Below, piece by piece: positions 1 through 13,400 of a DNA stretch of 64,000 nt (the stretch's first letter is position 1; every line of letters begins with the position of its first letter). The notes under the pieces were generated by a model. The model worked only from the letters and a program-made list of their open reading frames with translations. It made no database searches and was not told the DNA's origin. The stretch covers positions 22,700,501 through 22,764,500 of the forward strand of contig OY720097.1 of NCBI GenBank assembly GCA_963082875.1, given 5' to 3'. Source of the DNA: Corella eumyota (Eukaryota; Chordata; Ascidiacea; Phlebobranchia; Corellidae). The position numbers were made by a program, and so were the translations under genes.

Positions 1-700
1 ATTGACCGATGAATAAATATGACGTCACAATCTTTATATTATGATGCAACAACACAACAGATATAAGGTAAATATTTTTAATAAAAAATAAATTTATTTT
101 TTAACCATTTTTTAATATTTTTTAATAATTTGCTTTAAATTAACGCTAACTATAAGGGCACTGCATAGTGGAAGCAGTGGGAATCAAACCAGGAACCTTA
201 ATTTTAGTTAAAAATATGACGCTGATTGTAAAATTAATCAAATGTTCTGTCAACTTTAAAACACAATAAAAGTTTCATTAATTTAGTTTCGCTTTATTAA
301 GCAAGTTATTAATTATCTATTCCCGCTATACCAGGAAGTTAATAATAGTTTTTACCCAACTTATATTACTTTCACTTATATTGGCTAAAACCATCAATTT
401 TCGGCTCCTAGCTCGCTGCCAGCACCGGTATACCACACTACCGGACGCCTATTTTGATTGATTTTCGAAACTTTTTGTTCTCAGTATTAGCCCCTTTTTC
501 CTTATCCATCATTTTAATCGTTTTATACAGACGCGTAACAGTTAAGTTTGATTTTTTATGGATTTTGTATTACATTCAATATGATTTTCTTGCGCGCTTT
601 TTATAAACACAATTTAGAAAACAATTTTTAAATATTACATTATAAGCAACGTATAGTGACCATGGCATTAATTAAACAAACATTCATTGGAAAATAACTA
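1..700 (+). pseudogene. Collapsed lectin gene copy: promoter joined to a last-intron fragment
   Basis: Positions 1-390 match the 5' flank of gene 1 (about 1013-1430), including the TGACGTCA motif (20-27) and the stretch around 171-200 that begins GAAGCAGTGGGAATC. Positions 384-660 then match the last intron of gene 1 (17598-17880), including the shared 165-bp repeat and the text after it. No CTLD exon lies between. The simplest reading is a lectin gene copy that lost its coding part by recombination between its 5' flank and its last intron. No protein is expected. The same arrangement recurs at 23365-23880. Confidence 0.6.
384..546 (+). repeat. 165-bp interspersed repeat R, copy 1
   Basis: The stretch begins GCTAAAACCATCAATTTTCG and ends near AACAGTTAAG. 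Close copies lie at 17598-17759, 22297-22459, 23581-23743, 30041-30202, 36072-36184 (3' truncated) and 38982-39143. The family is unidentified, with no obvious terminal inverted repeats or coding capacity. Confidence 0.7.
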
Positions 701-756
701 AATGTATTTTGATAGGAAAGTAAATACGTAGTAATTACTTTTTATTTTTTAATTAA

Positions 757-960
757 AGCCTTGTAAGCAAGTACATTTTACACAAAGCATGAGATGCCTC
801 CAGACCTCCAAGTTTACTTAGGTCGCTGTGCGGTCATTGGTGCGTGTAACTAGTTGTATACACTTTTATATTGCTTGATTTACTGTGTTGTTAAGATATA
901 GATGTGGTTTACTATTTAATATACGCAGAGTGTACAGAATGCCTGGAACAAACTGGTGAC
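757..960. repeat. Conserved noncoding element C, copy 1 (upstream of gene 1)
   Basis: A stretch of about 200 bp runs from AGCCTTGTAAGCAAGTACAT to AAACTGGTGAC. It recurs at 23954-24162, 36187-36356, 40167-40376 and 47873-48069, once 5' of each lectin gene and once beyond the last. It has no useful ORF. A short GACCT/AGGTC hairpin is possible near its start. It could be a regulatory element, a noncoding RNA or a repeat; the sequence does not decide. Confidence 0.6.
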
Positions 961-1029
961 AATGGTTGGCATCTACGTTTTAAAAAATGGAGTTATTAGT
1001 TTTTATTTACATCAACCGATAAATAAACA

Positions 1030-1037
1030 TGACGTCA
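1030..1037. promoter_or_regulatory. CRE/ATF-like palindrome TGACGTCA upstream of gene 1
   Basis: A perfect TGACGTCA lies about 450 bp 5' of the start codon. It is kept at the homologous place before genes 2 (24232) and 3 (36425) and in the collapsed copy (20). Gene 4 has TGACGTTA (40444). Conservation could simply reflect recent duplication, so the role is a guess. Confidence 0.3.
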
Positions 1038-1484
1038 CAATTTCCATATGATGATGCAACAGATATAAGGTAAATATTTTCCAAAAAAAATCGAATTTAT
1101 TTTTTTAACCTTTTTTTTAATATTTTTCAATAAATTGCATTAAATTAACGCTTATTATAAGGGCGCTGCAAAGTGGAAGCAGTGGGAATCGAACAATTTA
1201 CCTTCATTTTAGAAAAAAATACGTTGGTTCAAATTTTATATTCATTTAAATGAAAATTGAACAACAATGAAATTATAAAATAAAATACAACGTTAAAATT
1301 AACTCAATTATTTCTGTTAATATTTAAAACACAATAAAGGTTCCATAATTATTGTTCGTAGTATTGAACAGGTAATTGCATTCACGCTATAACAGGAAGT
1401 TTTTGGTCTTTTCATTGACTTATATTGGCCTTCACCTGAATTTCTTTTTTACTTTATTTAAACTACAAACTAATAAGTTACAAA

Positions 1485-4400
1485 ATGAACAAGTTAGTTT
1501 TAAGTTTGGTAATTTTAAGTTTAAATGTTGTAAATGGGCAACAATGGTATACATATGAGAATGTAGAATATCATTTTGGTGTTGATAAGGTTAGCCAAGC
1601 AGCAGCAGAGCGAAAATGCGAAGCATTCCATGCCAAGTTGGCAACTCCCAAGACATCGAAAGTTCATGATTTTCTACATCAACAAATTCAAAAGATTGGT
1701 ATTTTTTAAATTGCATATTATTTTATTTTATTAAAAGTACAAATTAAAAATCACAAACGTACCGTTTTAGCGGGAGTTCTATTTGTAAAGACTGTGTTTT
1801 CGCGATTAAAAACATTTTTCGAAATTGTGATTAACAGTTTTATATAAAAATTAAGGGTCAATTTTTAAACCCAAGAGAATTTGTATCTCTTGTACTTCAT
1901 GGTTCTCATTAAACCTCTTGTACTTTACGGTCCTAACTTATTCTCCCTACCCTACAGACCTAATATTTTCCGAGAACCGTTAAGTAAAAGTAATCCAAAA
2001 ATTTAGTTTAAATATATATTTTATTATTAATGTTTTTATGATTAGTAAAACAAAAAATATATATTTTTAAATTTTGTCTTAAACTTAAATTATATAGTTA
2101 CAAAAAGTTTTAAATTTTAGGAAAAGACTTTGTTTACTGGATCGGCCTAAAAAGAACAAACCCAGCTAATGAGGATTCCTCATTTAAGTGGAACGATGGA
2201 ACAACTTTGCAGAGTAGCCAAGCTAACTGGGATGGTGGTGAACCAAATAATGCGGTATGGATTGAGGACTGTGTTTGGTTATATAAAACTAATTCAAAGT
2301 GGTATGATGCCTCATGTCAAAGAAGTCATCGATATGTTTGCCAAAGGAATTTACCACCAAGTAAGCAACTTTTAATCTCAAATTATTTTAATTGGTTTTA
2401 AACTTTTTTTTTTCAACTTATTTAACTAAAAAAATTATAATTTTTCTATTTCGTGGGCGATATTTCTAGTTATTGTATTTTGTTTTTATTTTTTAATAAT
2501 AAAATAAAACCGATTTTACAATTTTATATCTAAGATATAAATTATTCGAATTTAACATTTAGAACTTAAATATTTTTATGTTGTTAATTATTTAATTTCT
2601 AAACGTTACAGCTCCACCTTTTGTGACTTTCGGGAATGTAGAATACTACTTCGGTTTGACCAAGGTTAGCCAAGCAGCAGCAGAGCAAAAATGCGAAGCA
2701 TTCAATGCCAAGCTGGCAACTCCCAAGACATCGAAAGTTCATAATTTTCTACATCAACAAATTCAAAGGATTGGTATTTTTTAAATTGCATATTATTTTA
2801 TTTTATTAAAAGTACAAATTAAAAATCACAAACGTACCGTTTTTAGCGGGAGTTCTATTTGTAAAAACTGTGTTTTCGCGATTAAAAACATTTTTCGAAA
2901 TTGTGATTAACAGTTTTATATAAAAATTAAGGGTCAATTTTTAAACCCAAGAGAATTTGTATCTCTTGTACTTCATGGTTCTCATTAAACCTCTTGTACT
3001 TTACGGTCCTAACTTATTCTCCCTACCCTACAGACCTAATATTTTCCGAGAACCGTTAAGTAAAAGTGATCCAAAAATTTAGTTTAAATATATATTTTAA
3101 TATTAGTGTTTTTATGATTAGTAAAACAAAAAATATATGTTTTTAAATGATGTCTTAAAATTAAATTATATAGTTACAAAAAGTTTTAAATTTTAGGAAA
3201 AGACTTTGTTTACTGGATCGGCCTAAAAAGAACAAACCCAGCTAATGAGGATTCCTCATTTAAGTGGAACGATGGAACAACTTTGCAGAGTAGCCAAGCT
3301 AACTGGGATGGTGGTGAACCAAATAATGCGGTAGGGATTGAGGACTGTGTTTGGTTATATAAAACTAATTCAAAGTGGTATGATGCCTCATGTCAAAGAA
3401 GTCATCGATATGTTTGCCAAAGGAATTTACCACCAAGTAAGCAACTTTTAATCTCAAATTATTTTAATTGGTTTTAAACTTTTTTTTTTCAACTTATTCA
3501 ACTAAAAAAATTATAATTTTTCTATTTCGTGGGCGATATTTCTAGTTATTGTATTTTGTTTTTATTTTTTAATAATAAAATAAAACCGATTTTACAATTT
3601 TATATCTAAGATGTAAATTATTCGAATTTAACATTTAGAACTTAAATATTTTTATGTTGTTAACTATTTAATTTCTAAACATTACAGCTCCGACTTTTGT
3701 GACTTTTAAGAATGTAGAATACTACTTCGGTTTGACCAAGGTTAGCCAAGCAGCAGCAGAGCAAAAATGCGAAGCATTCAATGCCAAGCTGGCAACTCCC
3801 AAGACATCGAAAGTTCATAATTTTCTACATCAACAAATTCAAAGGATTGGTATTTTTTAAATTGCATATTATTTTATTTTATTAAAAGTACAAATTAAAA
3901 ATCACAAACGTACCGTTTTTAGCGGGAGTTCTATTTGTAAAAACTGTGTTTTCGCGATTAAAAACATTTTTCGAAATTGTGATTAACAGTTTTATATAAA
4001 AATTAAGGGTCAATTTTTAAACCCAAGAGAATTTGTATCTCTTGTACTTCATGGTTCTCATTAAACCTCTTGTACTTTACGGTCCTAACTTATTCTCCCT
4101 ACCCTACAGACCTAATATTTTCCGAGAACCGTTAAGTAAAAGTGATCCAAAAATTTAGTTTAAATATATATTTTAATATTAGTGTTTTTATGATTAGTAA
4201 AACAAAAAATATATGTTTTTAAATGATGTCTTAAAATTAAATTATATAGTTACAAAAAGTTTTAAATTTTAGGAAAAGACTTTGTTTACTGGATCGGCCT
4301 AAAAAGAACAAACCCAGCTAATGAGGATTCCTCTTTTAAGTGGAACGATGGAACAACTTTGCAGAGTAGCCAAGCTAACTGGGATGGTGGTGAACCAAAT

Positions 4401-7400
4401 AATGCGGTAGGGATTGAGGACTGTGTTTGGTTATATAAAACTAATTCAAAGTGGTATGATGCCTCATGTCAAAGAAGTCATCGATATGTTTGCCAAAGGA
4501 ATTTACCACCAAGTAAGCAACTTTTAATCTCAAATTATTTTAATTGGTTTTAAACTTTTTTTTTTCAACTTATTCAACTAAAAAAATTATAATTTTTCTA
4601 TTTCGTGGGCGATATTTCTAGTTATTGTATTTTGTTTTTATTTTTTAATAATAAAATAAAACCGATTTTACAATTTTATATCTAAGATGTAAATTATTCG
4701 AATTTAACATTTAGAACTTAAATATTTTTATGTTGTTAACTATTTAATTTCTAAACATTACAGCTCCGACTTTTGTGACTTTTAAGAATGTAGAATACTA
4801 CTTCGGTTTGACCAAGGTTAGCCAAGCAGCAGCAGAGCAAAAATGCGAAGCATTCAATGCCAAGCTGGCAACTCCCAAGACATCGAAAGTTCATAATTTT
4901 CTACATCAACAAATTCAAAGGATTGGTATTTTTTAAATTGCATATTATTTTATTTTATTAAAAGTACAAATTAAAAATCACAAACGTACCGTTTTTAGCG
5001 GGAGTTCTATTTGTAAAAACTGTGTTTTCGCGATTAAAAACATTTTTCGAAATTGTGATTAACAGTTTTATATAAAAATTAAGGGTCAATTTTTAAACCC
5101 AAGAGAATTTGTATCTCTTGTACTTCATGGTTCTCATTAAACCTCTTGTACTTTACGGTCCTAACTTATTCTCCCTACCCTACAGACCTAATATTTTCCG
5201 AGAACCGTTAAGTAAAAGTGATCCAAAAATTTAGTTTAAATATATATTTTAATATTAGTGTTTTTATGATTAGTAAAACAAAAAATATATGTTTTTAAAT
5301 GATGTCTTAAAATTAAATTATATAGTTACAAAAAGTTTTAAATTTTAGGAAAAGACTTTGTTTACTGGATCGGCCTAAAAAGAACAAACCCAGCTAATGA
5401 GGATTCCTCTTTTAAGTGGAACGATGGAACAACTTTGCAGAGTAGCCAAGCTAACTGGGATGGTGGTGAACCAAATAATGCGGTAGGGATTGAGGACTGT
5501 GTTTGGTTATATAAAACTAATTCAAAGTGGTATGATGCCTCATGTCAAAGAAGTCATCGATATGTTTGCCAAAGGAATTTACCACCAAGTAAGCAACTTT
5601 TAATCTCAAATTATTTTAATTGGTTTTAAACTTTTTTTTTTCAACTTATTCAACTAAAAAAATTATAATTTTTCTATTTCGTGGGCGATATTTCTAGTTA
5701 TTGTATTTTGTTTTTATTTTTTAATAATAAAATAAAACCGATTTTACAATTTTATATCTAAGATGTAAATTATTCGAATTTAACATTTAGAACTTAAATA
5801 TTTTTATGTTGTTAACTATTTAATTTCTAAACATTACAGCTCCGACTTTTGTGACTTTTAAGAATGTAGAATACTACTTCGGTTTGACCAAGGTTAGCCA
5901 AGCAGCAGCAGAGCAAAAATGCGAAGCATTCAATGCCAAGCTGGCAACTCCCAAGACATCGAAAGTTCATAATTTTCTACATCAACAAATTCAAAGGATT
6001 GGTATTTTTTAAATTGCATATTATTTTATTTTATTAAAAGTACAAATTAAAAATCACAAACGTACCGTTTTTAGCGGGAGTTCTATTTGTAAAAACTGTG
6101 TTTTCGCGATTAAAAACATTTTTCGAAATTGTGATTAACAGTTTTATATAAAAATTAAGGGTCAATTTTTAAACCCAAGAGAATTTGTATCTCTTGTACT
6201 TCATGGTTCTCATTAAACCTCTTGTACTTTACGGTCCTAACTTATTCTCCCTACCCTACAGACCTAATATTTTCCGAGAACCGTTAAGTAAAAGTGATCC
6301 AAAAATTTAGTTTAAATATATATTTTAATATTAGTGTTTTTATGATTAGTAAAACAAAAAATATATGTTTTTAAATGATGTCTTAAAATTAAATTATATA
6401 GTTACAAAAAGTTTTAAATTTTAGGAAAAGACTTTGTTTACTGGATCGGCCTAAAAAGAACAAACCCAGCTAATGAGGATTCCTCTTTTAAGTGGAACGA
6501 TGGAACAACTTTGCAGAGTAGCCAAGCTAACTGGGATGGTGGTGAACCAAATAATGCGGTAGGGATTGAGGACTGTGTTTGGTTATATAAAACTAATTCA
6601 AAGTGGTATGATGCCTCATGTCAAAGAAGTCATCGATATGTTTGCCAAAGGAATTTACCACCAAGTAAGCAACTTTTAATCTCAAATTATTTTAATTGGT
6701 TTTAAACTTTTTTTTTTCAACTTATTCAACTAAAAAAATTATAATTTTTCTATTTCGTGGGCGATATTTCTAGTTATTGTATTTTGTTTTTATTTTTTAA
6801 TAATAAAATAAAACCGATTTTACAATTTTATATCTAAGATGTAAATTATTCGAATTTAACATTTAGAACTTAAATATTTTTATGTTGTTAACTATTTAAT
6901 TTCTAAACATTACAGCTCCGACTTTTGTGACTTTTAAGAATGTAGAATACTACTTCGGTTTGACCAAGGTTAGCCAAGCAGCAGCAGAGCAAAAATGCGA
7001 AGCATTCAATGCCAAGCTGGCAACTCCCAAGACATCGAAAGTTCATAATTTTCTACATCAACAAATTCAAAGGATTGGTATTTTTTAAATTGCATATTAT
7101 TTTATTTTATTAAAAGTACAAATTAAAAATCACAAACGTACCGTTTTTAGCGGGAGTTCTATTTGTAAAAACTGTGTTTTCGCGATTAAAAACATTTTTC
7201 GAAATTGTGATTAACAGTTTTATATAAAAATTAAGGGTCAATTTTTAAACCCAAGAGAATTTGTATCTCTTGTACTTCATGGTTCTCATTAAACCTCTTG
7301 TACTTTACGGTCCTAACTTATTCTCCCTACCCTACAGACCTAATATTTTCCGAGAACCGTTAAGTAAAAGTGATCCAAAAATTTAGTTTAAATATATATT

Positions 7401-10400
7401 TTAATATTAGTGTTTTTATGATTAGTAAAACAAAAAATATATGTTTTTAAATGATGTCTTAAAATTAAATTATATAGTTACAAAAAGTTTTAAATTTTAG
7501 GAAAAGACTTTGTTTACTGGATCGGCCTAAAAAGAACAAACCCAGCTAATGAGGATTCCTCTTTTAAGTGGAACGATGGAACAACTTTGCAGAGTAGCCA
7601 AGCTAACTGGGATGGTGGTGAACCAAATAATGCGGTAGGGATTGAGGACTGTGTTTGGTTATATAAAACTAATTCAAAGTGGTATGATGCCTCATGTCAA
7701 AGAAGTCATCGATATGTTTGCCAAAGGAATTTACCACCAAGTAAGCAACTTTTAATCTCAAATTATTTTAATTGGTTTTAAACTTTTTTTTTTCAACTTA
7801 TTCAACTAAAAAAATTATAATTTTTCTATTTCGTGGGCGATATTTCTAGTTACTGTATTTTGTTTTTATTTTTTAATAATAAAATAAAACCGATTTTACA
7901 ATTTTATATCTAAGATGTAAATTATTCGAATTTAACATTTAGAACTTAAATATTTTTATGTTGTTAACTATTTAATTTCTAAACATTACAGCTCCGACTT
8001 TTGTGACTTTTAAGAATGTAGAATACTACTTCGGTTTGACCAAGGTTAGCCAAGCAGCAGCAGAGCAAAAATGCGAAGCATTCAATGCCAAGCTGGCAAC
8101 TCCCAAGACATCGAAAGTTCATAATTTTCTACATCAACAAATTCAAAGGATTGGTATTTTTTAAATTGCATATTATTTTATTTTATTAAAAGTACAAATT
8201 AAAAATCACAAACGTACCGTTTTTAGCGGGAGTTTTATTTGTAAAAACTGTGTTTTCGCGATTAAAAACATTTTTCGAAATTGTGATTAACAGTTTTATA
8301 TAAAAATTAAGGGTCAATTTTTAAACCCAAGAGAATTTGTATCTCTTGTACTTCATGGTTCTCATTAAACCTCTTGTACTTTACGGTCCTAACTTATTCT
8401 CCCTACCCTACAGACCTAATATTTTCCGAGAACCGTTAAGTAAAAGTGATCCAAAAATTTAGTTTAAATATATATTTTAATATTAGTGTTTTTATGATTA
8501 GTAAAACAAAAAATATATGTTTTTAAATGATGTCTTAAAATTAAATTATATAGTTACAAAAAGTTTTAAATTTTAGGAAAAGACTTTGTTTACTGGATCG
8601 GCCTAAAAAGAACAAACCCAGCTAATGAGGATTCCTCTTTTAAGTGGAACGATGGAACAACTTTGCAGAGTAGCCAAGCTAACTGGGATGGTGGTGAACC
8701 AAATAATGCGGTAGGGATTGAGGACTGTGTTTGGTTATATAAAACTAATTCAAAGTGGTATGATGCCTCATGTCAAAGAAGTCATCGATATGTTTGCCAA
8801 AGGAATTTACCACCAAGTAAGCAACTTTTAATCTCAAATTATTTTAATTGGTTTTAAACTTTTTTTTTTCAACTTATTCAACTAAAAAAATTATAATTTT
8901 TCTATTTCGTGGGCGATATTTCTAGTTATTGTATTTTGTTTTTATTTTTTAATAATAAAATAAAACCGATTTTACAATTTTATATCTAAGATGTAAATTA
9001 TTCGAATTTAACATTTAGAACTTAAATATTTTTATGTTGTTAACTATTTAATTTCTAAACATTACAGCTCCGACTTTTGTGACTTTTAAGAATGTAGAAT
9101 ACTACTTCGGTTTGACCAAGGTTAGCCAAGCAGCAGCAGAGCAAAAATGCGAAGCATTCAATGCCAAGCTGGCAACTCCCAAGACATCGAAAGTTCATAA
9201 TTTTCTACATCAACAAATTCAAAGGATTGGTATTTTTTAAATTGCATATTATTTTATTTTATTAAAAGTACAAATTAAAAATCACAAACGTACCGTTTTT
9301 AGCGGGAGTTCTATTTGTAAAAACTGTGTTTTCGCGATTAAAAACATTTTTCGAAATTGTGATTAACAGTTTTATATAAAAATTAAGGGTCAATTTTTAA
9401 ACCCAAGAGAATTTGTATCTCTTGTACTTCATGGTTCTCATTAAACCTCTTGTACTTTACGGTCCTAACTTATTCTCCCTACCCTACAGACCTAATATTT
9501 TCCGAGAACCGTTAAGTAAAAGTGATCCAAAAATTTAGTTTAAATATATATTTTAATATTAGTGTTTTTATGATTAGTAAAACAAAAAATATATGTTTTT
9601 AAATGATGTCTTAAAATTAAATTATATAGTTACAAAAAGTTTTAAATTTTAGGAAAAGACTTTGTTTACTGGATCGGCCTAAAAAGAACAAACCCAGCTA
9701 ATGAGGATTCCTCTTTTAAGTGGAACGATGGAACAACTTTGCAGAGTAGCCAAGCTAACTGGGATGGTGGTGAACCAAATAATGCGGTAGGGATTGAGGA
9801 CTGTGTTTGGTTATATAAAACTAATTCAAAGTGGTATGATGCCTCATGTCAAAGAAGTCATCGATATGTTTGCCAAAGGAATTTACCACCAAGTAAGCAA
9901 CTTTTAATCTCAAATTATTTTAATTGGTTTTAAACTTTTTTTTTTCAACTTATTCAACTAAAAAAATTATAATTTTTCTATTTCGTGGGCGATATTTCTA
10001 GTTACTGTATTTTGTTTTTATTTTTTAATAATAAAATAAAACCGATTTTACAATTTTATATCTAAGATGTAAATTATTCGAATTTAACATTTAGAACTTA
10101 AATATTTTTATGTTGTTAACTATTTAATTTCTAAACATTACAGCTCCGACTTTTGTGACTTTTAAGAATGTAGAATACTACTTCGGTTTGACCAAGGTTA
10201 GCCAAGCAGCAGCAGAGCAAAAATGCGAAGCATTCAATGCCAAGCTGGCAACTCCCAAGACATCGAAAGTTCATAATTTTCTACATCAACAAATTCAAAG
10301 GATTGGTATTTTTTAAATTGCATATTATTTTATTTTATTAAAAGTACAAATTAAAAATCACAAACGTACCGTTTTTAGCGGGAGTTCTATTTGTAAAAAC

Positions 10401-13400
10401 TGTGTTTTCGCGATTAAAAACATTTTTCGAAATTGTGATTAACAGTTTTATATAAAAATTAAGGGTCAATTTTTAAACCCAAGAGAATTTGTATCTCTTG
10501 TACTTCATGGTTCTCATTAAACCTCTTGTACTTTACGGTCCTAACTTATTCTCCCTACCCTACAGACCTAATATTTTCCGAGAACCGTTAAGTAAAAGTG
10601 ATCCAAAAATTTAGTTTAAATATATATTTTAATATTAGTGTTTTTATGATTAGTAAAACAAAAAATATATGTTTTTAAATGATGTCTTAAAATTAAATTA
10701 TATAGTTACAAAAAGTTTTAAATTTTAGGAAAAGACTTTGTTTACTGGATCGGCCTAAAAAGAACAAACCCAGCTAATGAGGATTCCTCTTTTAAGTGGA
10801 ACGATGGAACAACTTTGCAGAGTAGCCAAGCTAACTGGGATGGTGGTGAACCAAATAATGCGGTAGGGATTGAGGACTGTGTTTGGTTATATAAAACTAA
10901 TTCAAAGTGGTATGATGCCTCATGTCAAAGAAGTCATCGATATGTTTGCCAAAGGAATTTACCACCAAGTAAGCAACTTTTAATCTCAAATTATTTTAAT
11001 TGGTTTTAAACTTTTTTTTTTCAACTTATTCAACTAAAAAAATTATAATTTTTCTATTTCGTGGGCGATATTTCTAGTTATTGTATTTTGTTTTTATTTT
11101 TTAATAATAAAATAAAACCGATTTTACAATTTTATATCTAAGATGTAAATTATTCGAATTTAACATTTAGAACTTAAATATTTTTATGTTGTTAATTATT
11201 TAATTTCCAAACGTTACAGCTCCAACTTTTGTGACTTTTGGGAATGTAGAATATTACTTCGGTTTGACCAAGGTTAGCCAAGCAGCAGCAGAGCAAAAAT
11301 GCGAAGCATTCAATGCCAAGTTGGCAACTCCCAAGACATCGAAAGTTCATGATTTTCTACATCAACAAATTCAAAAGATTGGTATTTTTTAAATTGCATA
11401 TTATTTTATTTTATTAAAAGTACAAATTAAAAATCACAAACATACCGTTTTAGCGGGAGTTCTATTTGTAAAGACTGTGTTTTCGCGATTAAAAACATTT
11501 TTCGAAATTGTGATTAACAGTTTTATATAAAAATTAAGGGTCAATTTTTAAACCCAAGAGAATTTGTATCTCTTGTACTTCATGGTTCTCATTAAACCTC
11601 TTGTACTTTACGGTCCTAACTTATTCTCCCTACCCTACAGACCTAATATTTTCCGAGAACCGTTAAGTAAAAGTAATCCAAAAATTTAGTTTAAATATAT
11701 ATTTTATTATTAATGTTTTTATGATTAGTAAAACAAAAAATATATATTTTTAAATTTTGTCTTAAACTTAAATTATATAGTTACAAAAAGTTTTAAATTT
11801 TAGGAAAAGACTTTGTTTACTGGATCGGCCTAAAAAGAACAAACCCAGCTAATGAGGATTCCTCATTTAAGTGGAACGATGGAACAACTTTGCAGAGTAG
11901 CCAAGCTAACTGGGATGGTGGTGAACCAAATAATGCGGTAGGGATTGAGGACTGTGTTTGGTTATATAAAACTAATTCAAAGTGGTATGATGCCTCATGT
12001 CAAAGAAGTCATCGATATGTTTGCCAAAGGAATTTACCACCAAGTAAGCAACTTTTAATCTCAAATTATTTTAATTGGTTTTAAACTTTTTTTTTTCAAC
12101 TTATTTAACTAAAAAAATTATAATTTTTCTATTTCGTGGGCGATATTTCTAGTTATTGTATTTTGTTTTTATTTTTTAATAATAAAATAAAACCGATTTT
12201 ACAATTTTATATCTAAGATATAAATTATTCGAATTTAACATTTAGAACTTAAATATTTTTATGTTGTTAATTATTTAATTTCTAAACGTTACAGCTCCAC
12301 CTTTTGTGACTTTCGGGAATGTAGAATACTACTTCGGTTTGACCAAGGTTAGCCAAGCAGCAGCAGAGCAAAAATGCGAAGCATTCAATGCCAAGCTGGC
12401 AACTCCCAAGACATCGAAAGTTCATAATTTTCTACATCAACAAATTCAAAGGATTGGTATTTTTTAAATTGCATATTATTTTATTTTATTAAAAGTACAA
12501 ATTAAAAATCACAAACGTACCGTTTTTAGCGGGAGTTCTATTTGTAAAAACTGTGTTTTCGCGATTAAAAACATTTTTCGAAATTGTGATTAACAGTTTT
12601 ATATAAAAATTAAGGGTCAATTTTTAAACCCAAGAGAATTTGTATCTCTTGTACTTCATGGTTCTCATTAAACCTCTTGTACTTTACGGTCCTAACTTAT
12701 TCTCCCTACCCTACAGACCTAATATTTTCCGAGAACCGTTAAGTAAAAGTGATCCAAAAATTTAGTTTAAATATATATTTTAATATTAGTGTTTTTATGA
12801 TTAGTAAAACAAAAAATATATGTTTTTAAATGATGTCTTAAAATTAAATTATATAGTTACAAAAAGTTTTAAATTTTAGGAAAAGACTTTGTTTACTGGA
12901 TCGGCCTAAAAAGAACAAACCCAGCTAATGAGGATTCCTCTTTTAAGTGGAACGATGGAACAACTTTGCAGAGTAGCCAAGCTAACTGGGATGGTGGTGA
13001 ACCAAATAATGCGGTAGGGATTGAGGACTGTGTTTGGTTATATAAAACTAATTCAAAGTGGTATGATGCCTCATGTCAAAGAAGTCATCGATATGTTTGC
13101 CAAAGGAATTTACCACCAAGTAAGCAACTTTTAATCTCAAATTATTTTAATTGGTTTTAAACTTTTTTTTTTCAACTTATTCAACTAAAAAAATTATAAT
13201 TTTTCTATTTCGTGGGCGATATTTCTAGTTATTGTATTTTGTTTTTATTTTTTAATAATAAAATAAAACCGATTTTACAATTTTATATCTAAGATGTAAA
13301 TTATTCGAATTTAACATTTAGAACTTAAATATTTTTATGTTGTTAACTATTTAATTTCTAAACATTACAGCTCCGACTTTTGTGACTTTTAAGAATGTAG

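Noticed and set aside
1150-1200. Possible tRNA 3' half (reverse of GTGGAAGCAGTGGGAATCGA) in the lectin promoters
   Set aside because: It matches the SINE head and flank in reverse (CGCTACAGC...GCAGTGGG), so it is an old SINE scrap present in all copies.
1376-1558. Open frame of 60 codons overlapping the first lectin exon (also at 24578)
   Set aside because: Different frame from the signal peptide and CTLD, no family resemblance, and kept only by duplication.
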